A program made the translations under genes and the position numbers. DNA of 64,000 nt. It comes from Candidatus Hydrogenedentota bacterium. Lineage in GTDB: Bacteria > Hydrogenedentota > Hydrogenedentia > Hydrogenedentales > JAEUWI01. Below, in pieces: positions 24,684-34,100 of this stretch. The stretch covers positions 1-64,000 of the forward strand of contig JAEUWI010000046.1 of the NCBI GenBank assembly GCA_016791475.1, in the 5' to 3' direction. Each line of letters begins with the position of its first letter. Position 1 is the first letter of the stretch. Below the pieces are notes generated by a model, which was not told the DNA's origin, ran no database searches, and saw only the letters and a list, made by a program, of their open reading frames with translations.

Positions 24684-25370
24684 TCACCAGAGCACCAGTG
24701 AATAGGCCAGCGTAAAGTAGAAACCGACGGCGATTGAAATGACGCCGGCGGTTTTTCGCAGCCACCACTCGACGCGGTTCACGCCGCGCACCACGCGCCC
24801 GACACGATGGGCGGCGAAACCCACGAGGTAGACTACGATTACCACGGGGAGGGATACGCCCAGTGAGAAGGCCAGCGGGAGATACACACAGGAATGGTGC
24901 AGAACCGCCATTTGGATGAGCCCGCCGAAGAAGAGGGCGGCGGAGGTGGGGCAAAAGGACAAGGCCAGAAACAGCCCCAACACGGTCGCACTCCACAGAC
25001 CGCCGCGGCTGGCATAGCGCACGGCCCAGGCCTTGAGGCGTCCCCGGTGGAGTTTCACCGAGACCAGTTCCAGCAGAAACAATCCCATAATCATGAGGAT
25101 CGGCCCCATCAGGCGAAACAGATACTTCTGGAGACCCTGCGACACCACCGGCGCCGTCACGAGACTGCTCACGACCAGTGCCGCCAGTATCACGAAGGCC
25201 AGCGCCTGCCCCAGGGTGTAGCAGCCACCGGCCAGCAGCAACGTTCGCGGCCGCTCGATACGTCGCGCGATAAAGCTGATGGCGGTGACGTTGGTGGCAA
25301 GCAGACACGGGCTGATCGACGTCATGATGCCCAGGACAAAGGCCGGTCCGGCGGCGAAGACCCAGTCCAT
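24684..25370 (-). CDS. ArsG family / CcdA-DsbD-like membrane protein
   Basis: 228 residues with about six membrane helices and almost no loops. Two Cys sit where CcdA/DsbD and ArsG proteins have them: C22 in SISPCLLATNVTAISFIARR (helix 1) and C140 in SFCPTSAALFFGGLIQ (helix 4). In CcdA/DsbD this pair passes reducing power from cytoplasmic thioredoxin to periplasmic thiol proteins. In the described ArsEFG system the same kind of protein is assigned to export of aromatic arsenicals. The start overlaps the stop of the upstream ArsF-like gene, so the two are co-translated. Which activity applies here cannot be told from sequence; the Cys pair and context make me favour thiol-electron transfer. 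Confidence 0.8.
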   Translation of the reverse strand: MDWVFAAGPAFVLGIMTSISPCLLATNVTAISFIARRIERPRTLLLAGGCYTLGQALAFVILAALVVSSLVTAPVVSQGLQKYLFRLMGPILMIMGLFLLELVSVKLHRGRLKAWAVRYASRGGLWSATVLGLFLALSFCPTSAALFFGGLIQMAVLHHSCVYLPLAFSLGVSLPVVIVVYLVGFAAHRVGRVVRGVNRVEWWLRKTAGVISIAVGFYFTLAYSLVLW

Positions 25371-25849
25371 CAGTCCGCCTTCTCGCGTCCATCGAGCGCG
25401 GCCCGCACCTCGCCGCGCACGTAGTTCATGTAAGCCTCCTTATCGTACACCAACTCCCAGATGCGGCTCAGGCTTCGGTACTCCGTCTGCCGCCCCCCCT
25501 CAAAACGGACCAGCACCACGGCCTTGGTATAAAGCCGGAATTCGTCAACGAAATGGGTATTGGCGGCAAGGTCAACGTCCACGCGGCGCCACTCAACGCG
25601 CCCGCGCGTCAGATCGTTCTTGAAATGAGCCTCCAATACCTCGCGGGTGTACACTTCCAGGTTCTGACATGTCGTGCAGTCCTTTCCCATGTCCATGTAA
25701 TACACGATCAGCTCCGTAACGGGAGAGGCCGGCGCAGGGTCGACGGCGCCCGACGCCGCACCTTCGGACAGGACCACATAGGCCATACTGCCGAGAGCAA
25801 ACAGAAGCACCAGCGTGGTAAAAAGCGATTGGAATGATTTTTTCGGCAT
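25370..25849 (-). CDS. ArsF family thioredoxin-fold protein, membrane-anchored
   Basis: 159 residues from ATG 25849 (chosen because the following MPKKSFQSLFTTLVLLFALGSMAYVVL is a good anchor; the longer in-frame start adds a non-protein-like stretch). After a short linker comes ELIVYYMDMGKDCTTCQNLE, a thioredoxin-like strand and CxxC (C58, C61). It continues with RREVLEAHF-type helix sequence, VEWRRVDVDLAANTHFVDEF, RLYTKAVVLVRFEGGR and RIWELVYDKEAYMNYVRGEV, all matching the family named after ArsF of the nitrophenylarsenate-reducing system. Many members occur where no arsenic gene is present, as here. It is probably a periplasm-facing redox partner of the ArsG-like protein, with which it overlaps by ATGA. 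Confidence 0.78.
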   Translation of the reverse strand: MPKKSFQSLFTTLVLLFALGSMAYVVLSEGAASGAVDPAPASPVTELIVYYMDMGKDCTTCQNLEVYTREVLEAHFKNDLTRGRVEWRRVDVDLAANTHFVDEFRLYTKAVVLVRFEGGRQTEYRSLSRIWELVYDKEAYMNYVRGEVRAALDGREKAD

Positions 25850-26081
25850 GGTAGCCACGGTATGTTGTACCCCGGCGCCGCGCAGCGCGGGCGGGGCTGC
25901 AAGTGGAAATGGGTGCGCATCGAAACCGCATTGGCGAGCGACCACTATTCATTCGCCATACGGACCCGCACGGTGTCATCCGTGGCAAAACGCGTCCAGT
26001 ATACCGCGCCCGGTCCCGCTGCCGCGAAACAGGATAATAGGCCTTACCCTGACGGCGCCATTCGATTCACAGGTTCCGCGC

Positions 26082-27395
26082 TTACTTGTTTCCAATGCAA
26101 TAGAGTGTATCGGAGGTCCGAATGAAAAGCTTGCCATGGGCGATGGCCGGGGTGGACTTGCATTCGTGCCCACCGAGATTGTTTCGAGAAAGGATGGTGA
26201 GGCCGTCGCCGATTCCCGCCGTGATCACCTGACCGCTCTCGGTCATGACGTACATCTTGTCGTCGGCAACCACGGGCGAAGACCAGATACGGCTGTCGGC
26301 CTCCAGATCGCCCAGCCAGGCGGGCGCCCCCGTCTTCACATCGAGGCAGAAAACCTTGCCCTGGACGTCATTGAGCAGGATCACGCGGTCCTTATAGAAG
26401 ATCGGGTTGGGTACGTCGGTGGTCTTTTCATCGTAAATCCAATGGGATTCCGTGTAGGCGAATGACTTGCCGGGCTGAGGCAGAATGGCGAAGGCGGCCT
26501 GGCCTCGGGGTTGCACGCCGATGACATATTCGCCCGCCGCCATGGGTGACGGGATCAGGCGCCACATCTTGCCTTTTTCCGGGTTGTGATTCTGCCGCCA
26601 GAGCTCCTTACCCGTGGTCGCGTCGTGGCCGATAACGTAGTTGCCGCCCTGGCTCAGGATGGCGGCCGTGTCGCCGAATTCGTAAGGCATGGGGCTGGAG
26701 TAGGAATCGAAGGCCTCGTCGCCGCCGTCGCTGGAACGGTGGGCTTTCCAGACTTCCTTGCCATCGGCCGGGTCGAGGCAGAGAATGTGCGAGGTCTCAT
26801 CGGTGAACTCTTCCAGCTCCCGACGCTCCCACTGACCGCGCATGATGGCAATGTACAGCTTGCCCTTGAAAAAAAGCGGTGTCGAGCTATAGCCGAATTG
26901 CTGATTGATGGGGCCATACTCCGCGACCAGGTTCTTGGACCACTTCACGTTGCCGTCGAAATCGGACGCGATGAGATCGCCCGTGCCAAACATGAAATAC
27001 ACCGTCGTGCCGTCGCTCACGGGCGAGGGCGAGGCCAGGGTATTGCGCCGGGGCTGCTCGGCATCCTTTACGAAGGTCTTTTCCCAGAGGAGCGCTCCCG
27101 TGTCCCGGTTAAAGCAAAGGCCGAGGAGGGATTTCATATCCGCACTGTTGGACACGCAAAAGATGCGTTCTCCCACCACGATGGGCGACGCGGAACTCTG
27201 GCCCGGCATGGGGGTTTTCCAGAGGATATTGTCCTGGGTCCAGGCCCCGGGCAGGTTGGTGGCATCCGCGGTACCGTTGTGGTTTGGTCCACGCCAGTGG
27301 GGCCAGTCGTTGGCCGGAGCCATGCCCGCCGTGGCGAGGGCGACCCCGAAAACGAGACCGCGAAAGGCCTGGCGGATAAAACGGTGGAAGCGCAT
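26082..27395 (-). CDS. Secreted PQQ-type beta-propeller protein
   Basis: 437 residues with signal peptide MRFHRFIRQAFRGLVFGVALATAGMAPA and entry motif NDWPHWRGPNHNGTAD. Blades carry RDTGALLWEKTF, FDGNVKWSKNL, ADGKEVWKAHRS, TTGKELWRQNHN and VKTGAPAWLGDL; the last blade ends SDTLYCIGNK. The WPHWRGP form is very common in Planctomycetes-like genomes, usually as an uncharacterised secreted protein. AGAGGG lies eight bases ahead of ATG 27395. It lies on the same strand as the ArsF/ArsG pair but 230 bp upstream of it, so it may or may not share a transcript. Confidence 0.82.
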   Translation of the reverse strand: MRFHRFIRQAFRGLVFGVALATAGMAPANDWPHWRGPNHNGTADATNLPGAWTQDNILWKTPMPGQSSASPIVVGERIFCVSNSADMKSLLGLCFNRDTGALLWEKTFVKDAEQPRRNTLASPSPVSDGTTVYFMFGTGDLIASDFDGNVKWSKNLVAEYGPINQQFGYSSTPLFFKGKLYIAIMRGQWERRELEEFTDETSHILCLDPADGKEVWKAHRSSDGGDEAFDSYSSPMPYEFGDTAAILSQGGNYVIGHDATTGKELWRQNHNPEKGKMWRLIPSPMAAGEYVIGVQPRGQAAFAILPQPGKSFAYTESHWIYDEKTTDVPNPIFYKDRVILLNDVQGKVFCLDVKTGAPAWLGDLEADSRIWSSPVVADDKMYVMTESGQVITAGIGDGLTILSRNNLGGHECKSTPAIAHGKLFIRTSDTLYCIGNK

Positions 27396-27648
27396 TGGTA
27401 AAACCCTCTGTGAATTTCCACCGGCGAAGTACCGGTGGTCTGCCTGTAATTAGCGGCGCTGCCGCCGCGTGGCTTATAATGGACTTGGGTGCCATGACGG
27501 ATCCCGCTGCGAAATAGCAGGCGCCCAGCCTTGAATACAACTCTAAAGGAACGGCGCCCGTTCCTTCAACATGGCGGCCCCGCGTTGCCCGGCAGGCATG
27601 CCGCCCCAATGCAGTGAGCAGTAGAAATCGGAAGGAGTCCCAGCGCAG

Positions 27649-28941
27649 ATGAAGATTGTTTACATCGTACCGGGAACGGGGGGCACATTCTACTGCCAGA
27701 ACTGCATGCGGGATATCGAGTTGGTCCGGGCGCTGCGGCGTATGGGCCACGACGTACTCATGATCCCGGTCTATCTGCCGGTGCTCATCGACTCGGGCGA
27801 GATCGGCAAAGGCGTCCCCGTGTTCTTCGGCGGCATCAATTGCTACCTCCAGCAGAAGTTCTCCCTTTTTCGTTACACACCGCGCTGGATGGATCGCCTC
27901 TTTGACACATCGTGGATGCTGCGAAAAGCGGCGAAACAGGAAGGTACAACCGAAGCGGCCGGACTCGGACCCATGACCCTCTCGATGCTTCAGGGGCCGG
28001 ATGGCAACCAGAAGAAGGAGCTGGAGCGCATGATGGCCTGGCTGGTGGAGCAGGAGAAACCGGATGTCATCCACCTCTCCAATGCGCTGCTGCTGGGGAT
28101 GGCGCGCACGCTTAAGCAAAACCTGAAGGTGCCCCTGTTTTGCAGTCTGCAGGACGAAATGCCCTGGCTGGACGCCATCGACGATCCCTATAACCGGCTT
28201 TGCTGGGACGCCATGACCGATTGCAGCCGCGATGTGGACGCGTTTGTGGCGGTGAGCCAGTGGTACGCCGATGAAATGGCCGTGCGGATGGCGCTTACAC
28301 CGGAAAAGATTCAGGTAATCCATCTGGGCATCAAGTGCGATGACATTCCCAAAGCGCCCATGACCTTCGAGCCTCCGGTGATTGGATATCTTTCGAAGAT
28401 GACCGATTCCCTCGGGCTGGGTCGACTGGTGGACGCCTTTATTCATCTGAAGCAGCACCCGCGCCTCAAAGATCTCAAATTGAGGGCGACCGGGGGCCAG
28501 GTCGGCTCGGATGCCACGTACATCAAGTGGCTCAAGCAGAAGTTGCACAAGCACGGCTTCGAACATGATGTGGAATTCATGGAAGAATTCGATATCGAAA
28601 CACGCCGCGAGTTCATCCAGTCTTTGTCGGTCATGTCGGTTCCGGCGCCCGAGGGCGAGGCCTTCGGGCTGTTCATCATCGAAGCGAACGCCGCGGGCAT
28701 TCCGGTGGTGCAGCCGAGGGCGGGGGCCTATCCCGAAATCGTGGGGGCGACGGGTGGAGGACTGATTTACGACGGCCATGACCCTGAGGCCTTGGCCAAG
28801 TCGCTGGAAACCGTCCTGCTGGACGCGGAAGCCGCACGGGCTCTGGGGGCGAAAGGTCGTGAGGCCGTGGCGAAGAAATTTTCAACCGAGCGGATGGCCA
28901 ACGACACCATCGCGCTGTATTCGAGGTTCGCTGTTACATGA
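27649..28941 (+). CDS. GT4-type glycosyltransferase
   Basis: 430 residues with the two-domain GT-B layout. The N-terminal domain starts MKIVYIVPGTGGTFYCQNCMRDIELVRALRRMGHDV, the usual glycosyltransferase-4 opening. The C-terminal domain has VIHLGIKCDD, VIGYLSKMTDSLGLGRLVDAF and the donor-binding EX7E motif in PEGEAFGLFIIEANAAGIPVVQP. It should transfer a sugar from a nucleotide-sugar donor, with retention; the acceptor is unknown. GGAAGGAG stands about 10 bases before the ATG. Its stop overlaps the start of the next propeller gene, so a glycosyltransferase and a membrane-anchored propeller are made together, which is an unusual pairing. Confidence 0.88.
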   Translation: MKIVYIVPGTGGTFYCQNCMRDIELVRALRRMGHDVLMIPVYLPVLIDSGEIGKGVPVFFGGINCYLQQKFSLFRYTPRWMDRLFDTSWMLRKAAKQEGTTEAAGLGPMTLSMLQGPDGNQKKELERMMAWLVEQEKPDVIHLSNALLLGMARTLKQNLKVPLFCSLQDEMPWLDAIDDPYNRLCWDAMTDCSRDVDAFVAVSQWYADEMAVRMALTPEKIQVIHLGIKCDDIPKAPMTFEPPVIGYLSKMTDSLGLGRLVDAFIHLKQHPRLKDLKLRATGGQVGSDATYIKWLKQKLHKHGFEHDVEFMEEFDIETRREFIQSLSVMSVPAPEGEAFGLFIIEANAAGIPVVQPRAGAYPEIVGATGGGLIYDGHDPEALAKSLETVLLDAEAARALGAKGREAVAKKFSTERMANDTIALYSRFAVT

Positions 28942-30326
28942 AAGACAAAATCATTTCGATGGCGCCGTTTTTCGTCATTCTGGGTATCGTGCTGGTCTGG
29001 GGATTCATGCAGGGATGGTTCTCCCCCGCCCCGGCGTCGGAAGAAGCGCCTGATGACGTGGCGGCGATTTCAGGAACAGCAGAGCCCGCAGGGACGACGA
29101 CCGAACCGGTACCTGCCGCGCCCCCCGCGCCTGTGGAAACTGCGCCCGCCGCTTCGACGCCCCCGGTCCCCGCGCCGACTGCGGTGCCCACACCACTCGC
29201 CGCGGCTCCGGTCGTGGCGGCGAACGAAGCCCCTGCAACGCTGTGGTCCACCTATCACGGCGACGCCAATCTGGCCGGCGTGGCCGCAGGCACCCTCCCG
29301 GATGCGCCCGCGCGACTCTGGCGCTTTCAGACGAGCGCCCCGCTTTTCTATGGCCCGGTCTCCTCGGCGTCGATGCTGCACTTCGTGAACAGCCACGGCG
29401 AGATCTCGACGGTGGACTTCACGGGGAAGAAGATCTGGTCCAAACAGCTCACGCGGAAATCGGTCAACGACGATACCGAGCAGAATGCGCGGGTGGACGG
29501 TCCTTTGTGCTGCTTCGACTCGACGCTCCTCGTGGGGACGATGGCGGGCACGATCTACGCCTTCGACGCGGCAACGGGCAATGAGAAGTGGCGGCATGAA
29601 ATGGGCAGCCCGGTGCTGGGTTCCATCACCTATCAGCCCGCCAGCGCCACCCAGCCCCAGGCGCGGGTCTATGTCATCGGTCAGGACGACGGCGCGCTCC
29701 ATTGTCTTTCCTTTGCCGATGGAACGCCCCTGTGGAAAAGCGAACCCATTGATCGCTGCGACGGCTCACCCGCCGCGGGCGACGGTGTGGTCTCCTTCGG
29801 GAGCTGCGCCTCGGCCCTTCATGTCGTGAGTGCCGAGGACGGCGCGATTCTGAAAAATATCGCCATCGGAAAGGAATCGCAGGTAGCGGGCGGCGTGGCC
29901 ATCCGGGGCAACTCGGTGTTTTCCGGCACGCACGCGGGCGAGTTGATCCACGCCAATCTGACGACCGGCGAGATCGTGTGGACCAATACCGATTGCGTGG
30001 CGGAAGTCTTCACCACGCCGGCGGTCAGCACGGACAAAGTCATCTACGGCGGCATGGACGACACCGTTTACGCGGTGGAGCGCGCCACCGGTAAGAACGT
30101 GTGGAAATTTGATGCCAAGGGTATGCCCGGTTCGGCGGTAATTGTGGGCGACAAGGTGGTGGTAACGGCAAACGGCGTGCTGTACCTGCTGGCGCTGGCC
30201 GATGGAAAACAGCTTTGGTCCTACGAAGTCAGCGATGAAATTACGCCGCCTTCGATCATCAACGGGATGATCCTCGTCGGCGGCAAAGATGGCTCGCTGT
30301 CGGCCTTTGGGGCGGCGCAGGGCTGA
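28938..30326 (+). CDS. Membrane-anchored PQQ-type beta-propeller protein in the glycosyltransferase operon
   Basis: 462 residues. One N-terminal membrane helix (PFFVILGIVLVWGFMQGWF, about 9-27), a long Ala/Pro/Thr-rich linker to about residue 95, then a propeller beginning LWSTYHGDANLAGVAAG. The canonical WRGP entry is replaced by YHGDANLAG. Blade motifs: FTGKKIWSKQL, ATGNEKWRHEM, ADGTPLWKSEP, TTGEIVWTNTD, ATGKNVWKFDA and ADGKQLWSYEV. BamB-like topology, but BamB is a lipoprotein without such a linker. It overlaps the glycosyltransferase stop (ATGA). The linker composition resembles that of the anchored propeller at 17117. Confidence 0.82.
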   Translation: MKDKIISMAPFFVILGIVLVWGFMQGWFSPAPASEEAPDDVAAISGTAEPAGTTTEPVPAAPPAPVETAPAASTPPVPAPTAVPTPLAAAPVVAANEAPATLWSTYHGDANLAGVAAGTLPDAPARLWRFQTSAPLFYGPVSSASMLHFVNSHGEISTVDFTGKKIWSKQLTRKSVNDDTEQNARVDGPLCCFDSTLLVGTMAGTIYAFDAATGNEKWRHEMGSPVLGSITYQPASATQPQARVYVIGQDDGALHCLSFADGTPLWKSEPIDRCDGSPAAGDGVVSFGSCASALHVVSAEDGAILKNIAIGKESQVAGGVAIRGNSVFSGTHAGELIHANLTTGEIVWTNTDCVAEVFTTPAVSTDKVIYGGMDDTVYAVERATGKNVWKFDAKGMPGSAVIVGDKVVVTANGVLYLLALADGKQLWSYEVSDEITPPSIINGMILVGGKDGSLSAFGAAQG

Positions 30327-30344
30327 GGCCGAAGTCATAAGACG

Positions 30345-30393
30345 GATAGGACCGATAGGACAGATTGATCCAATCGGTCCTATCGGTCGTATC
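30345..30393. repeat. Imperfect long palindrome of the GGACCGATAGGAC type
   Basis: The 23-bp arms at 30345-30367 and 30371-30393 match with two mismatches around a 3-base loop. Inside each arm a GACCGATAG-like unit is repeated. It lies 18 bp behind a stop codon and could end transcription. The same style (short repeated unit making a long palindrome) is seen at 42414-42560. Confidence 0.75.
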
Positions 30394-30453
30394 GGTCCTG
30401 AACGTTATGGCCACGGCACCATTTGCCGTTTGAGACACTGAAAGGAATACCCA

Positions 30454-31143
30454 GTGACCACACCAGGCGCCTTGCTTGAACTCAACGACGTCTCCAAGAC
30501 CTACAACGAGGCCGACGCGTCCACCGCGATCCTGAAGGGCGCCTGCCTTTCCGTTTCCGCTGGGGACTCCCTCGCGATTGTCGGGCCTTCCGGTTGCGGC
30601 AAGAGCACCCTGCTCAACCTCATCGGTCTGCTGGACTCGCCCAGCGGCGGCACGCTCCAGTTCAAGGGCGAACGGCTCGACGGCTTTAATGAAGAGCAGC
30701 GCGCGGCCTTTCGCAATCGCTCCATTGGCTTTGTGTTCCAGCACCACCACCTGCTGCCCCAGTGCACGGCGCTGGAGAATGTGCTGGTGCCCACGCTGGT
30801 GAGCAAGGACGCGACAAACGCCGCCGAACGCGCGGAGAAACTGCTCGTTCGCGTAGGCCTGAAGGATCGCATTCATGCGCGACCCGGCCAGCTCTCCGGC
30901 GGCGAGCGGCAGCGCGTGGCGGTGGTAAGGGCGCTCATCAACCAGCCGGCGTTGCTCCTGGCCGACGAACCCACGGGCTCCCTCAGCCACGAAGGCGCGG
31001 ATGCCCTCGCTACCCTCATGCTCGAATTAAACGCCGAAGAAGGCATGGCGCTCATCGTGGTGACTCACTCCATGGACGTGGCGCGACGCATGGCCCAGGT
31101 CTATGAACTTGCCGACGGCAAACTGCGCGGGAAGGCGGCCTGA
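30454..31143 (+). CDS. lolD: ABC transporter ATPase, LolD/MacB type
   Basis: 229 residues starting at GTG 30454 with AAGGAA a few bases upstream. All ABC motifs are present: Walker [10 protein letters not shown] (44-52), Q-loop FQHHHLLPQ, signature [19 protein letters not shown], Walker [12 protein letters not shown] and the switch histidine in VVTHSMD. The [13 protein letters not shown] stretch is typical of the LolD/MacB/FtsE group. It shares one base with the next gene, which encodes the FtsX-type permease, so the pair forms one transporter. The symbol is given at family level: the true substrate (lipoprotein, lipid, peptide or mechanotransmission) is not shown. Confidence 0.88.
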   Translation: MTTPGALLELNDVSKTYNEADASTAILKGACLSVSAGDSLAIVGPSGCGKSTLLNLIGLLDSPSGGTLQFKGERLDGFNEEQRAAFRNRSIGFVFQHHHLLPQCTALENVLVPTLVSKDATNAAERAEKLLVRVGLKDRIHARPGQLSGGERQRVAVVRALINQPALLLADEPTGSLSHEGADALATLMLELNAEEGMALIVVTHSMDVARRMAQVYELADGKLRGKAA

Positions 31144-34100
31144 TGTTTTCTCTGATCCGCAACAGCCTCCGCCACTATTGGCGTATGCACCTCGGCGTGC
31201 TCGCGGGCGTCACCTTGGCCGCCGCCGTGCTGACTGGCTCGCTGCTGGTGGGCGATTCCGTGGACTACTCGTTACTCCGCTTCGCGAAGCAGCGCCTGGG
31301 CAACATCGACCACGCCATCAGCACACGCACCCAGTACTTCAGCCAACGCGTGGTGGAAGCCATCGGCTCGGACGCGAAGATCTCCACGGCGGGCGCGCTG
31401 CAATTGCGCGGCATGGCCATCCGACAGGGTGCCACAACCGATGACCGCCGCCAGATCAACCGCGTCGAAGTCATCGGCGTCGGCGAGGACTTCTGGAAAC
31501 TGGCGGCGGACTCCACGCTGGCCCTCGGCCCCAACGAAACGGCGCTCAACACGAAACTGGCCGAGGCGCTGGGCGTGACAGAGGGCGGCGAGGTGGATCT
31601 GCGCATGGAGAAGCCCTCGCTGCTGCCCCGTGACGCCGGTCTCTCCGTGCGCAATGAAGATCGCTCCGTGCGCCAGACCTACACGGTCAAGAAGGTGCTC
31701 AGCGATGACGAAATGGGCCGCTACAGCCTTTCCGCGAGTCAGATCGCGCCCTACAACGCTTTCGTGAATCGAGACGCGCTTCAGGCCCGGGTGGCGCTGC
31801 CGAATCGCATCAATCTGCTCTTTGCCAGCGGCGAATTGGCCGACGACGCGCTCGATGAAACCCTCGCCCGCGTGTGGACACCCGAAGACATCGGCCTGGC
31901 TTTCGACACGCACCCGAGCGGCGTGGTGCAACTGAAATCGGAGCGTATCTTCATTCCCGCGGAACTTGCCAGCGCCGCGCAGGAGATTCCCGGCGCGCAA
32001 GGCACGCTGACCTATCTCGTAAATGGATTTTCGAAAGGCAACCTCGCTACCCCCTATTCCTTCGCCGTTGCGGGCGCGGTGCCCCCGGAGATGAAGGACG
32101 ATGAGATCATCATCAACCGCTGGATGGCGGATCAGATCCAGGCTGCTATCGGCGACACGATCACCATGACATACTCGGCCCTGCTGCCCTCGAACAAGTT
32201 CGAAGAGCGCAAGCGCGATTTCAAGGTGAGCGCCATCCGCGAGATGGCCGATCTCGTCTCTGAAAAGGAGCTCACGCCTGTCTTCCCCGGCCTCACGGAC
32301 GTGGACAGTTGCGCCGACTGGGATGTGGGCATGCCCATGGACGAGGAGAAGCTCAACGACAAGGCGAACGAGGACTATTGGGACGCGTACAAGCAGACGC
32401 CCAAGGCCTTCGTGACGCTGAAGACCGGCCAGGAGCTCTGGGGCAACCGCTTCGGCGATCTCACGAACGTCCGCTTCCCCGCCGCGCCCGACACTATCGC
32501 AAGAGTGAGCGATCACCTGAAGCAAAACGCCGACCCCGCGCGGACGGGTCTCGTCTTCATCCCCGTGGAGGCGCAGGCCCTCGCCGCCGTGCAGAAGGCC
32601 ATGGACTTCGGCGGCCTCTTCATCGGCATGAGCTTCTTCCTGATTGTCGCGGCGCTGCTGCTGACCGGACTGCTCTTCGTCTTTGGCATCCAGCACCGTA
32701 TCGAGCAGATCGGCATGCTGTTGGCCCTCGGCTTTCGACACAAACAGGTGCGGCGGCTCTTTCTCGCCGAAGGCGCGATTGTGGCTGTAGCGGGTTCCAT
32801 TCTCGGGGCGGTGTCGAGCACCTTCTATACCCGCGGACTTCTCCACGGCCTCGCAACGTACTGGCAGGGCGCGCTGGCGAATTCCTCCATCCAATACCAT
32901 GCCACCTTCGGCAGCATCGTAGTGGGCGCGGTCATCAGTCTGGTGTGCGCGCTCGTCACCATGTTTTTCGCGTTGCGGAAGTACATGAAGAAACCGGCAC
33001 GCGAACTGCTCTACATGGACTTCTCTCAGTCCCTCGAAACGAGTCGCGAAGGCCGGGGCCGCCGCGCCACGCTCTACCTCGGCGTCGGTGGTGTTGTCCT
33101 CGCCGCGCTTATCATGGCGTTACCCCTTGTCATCGCCGTGCACAACGCCGCCCTCCTCGGATTCGGCGTGGGCACCCTCCTGCTCCTTTCCGCGTTCTGC
33201 CTGTGTCGCTGGAAGTTGATGTCCATGGACCGCGCGCAGGGGGGGCGGCCCTTCACCTTCACCGCGCTGGCGCTGCAAAACGTGTCGCGTCGTCGCGGGC
33301 GCAGCCTGGCCACCATCGCGCTGCTCGGCGGCGGTGCATTCATGGTCTTCGCCGTGTCCTCCATGCACGAAGATCTCTATGCCTCCGCCCACCTTCGCTC
33401 GTCCGGCACGGGCGGCTACAGCCTGCTCGCGGAATCCACCTTTCCCCTATTGGAAAAGCCCGAGTTCATCGTGAAAAGCGATACCCTGTCCGCCGCCGCC
33501 ATCAAGGTGCGCGATGGGGACGACGCAAGTTGCCTGAACCTGAATCACTCGCAACAGCCAGGTGTGCTCGGCGTAAACGTGGCCGAATTCGCTGCGCGCA
33601 AGGGCTTCGCCTCGGAGGATGCGGCTGCGGAACTGTGGGAGCGCCTCAACGTGAAGCTGGAGGATGGCGCCATCCCTGCGCTCGCGGGTGATGCGAACAC
33701 GGCCATGTGGACGCTGAAGAAAAAGACAGGGATTGAGAAGGGTGACTACCTGATCTATCAGGACGAAAGCGGCGCTGAGGTGAAGGTCAAACTCGTGGGT
33801 GCGCTGCCCATGCGGCTCAGTGTATTCCAGGGCAAGATCCTCATGAGCGACGAGAACTTCACGCGCCTCTTCCCCGCCGAGGACGGCTACCGCATGCTCC
33901 TGATCGACGCGCCCGCCGACGCCATCGAATCCACCATCCAGAGCCTCAATCGGGCCTATGACCGCTTCGGTCTCGACGCCATCCCGCCCGTGGAGCGCAT
34001 CCTCGAATTCTACGCTGTGGAGACGACCTACCTCGCCATGTTCCTCGTACTTGGCGGGCTGGGCCTTGCCATCGGCAGCGTGGGTATGGGGGTGGTGGTA

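Noticed and set aside
23308-25392. A long minus-strand frame spanning the last propeller gene and part of the ArsG-like gene
   Set aside because: It runs through two different real genes in other frames, has no ribosome-binding site and shows no domain.
12498-30326. Calling the propellers PQQ-dependent alcohol or glucose dehydrogenases
   Set aside because: The repeat motif only shows the fold. The disulfide ring, metal ligands and cytochrome domains of the true dehydrogenases are not visible.
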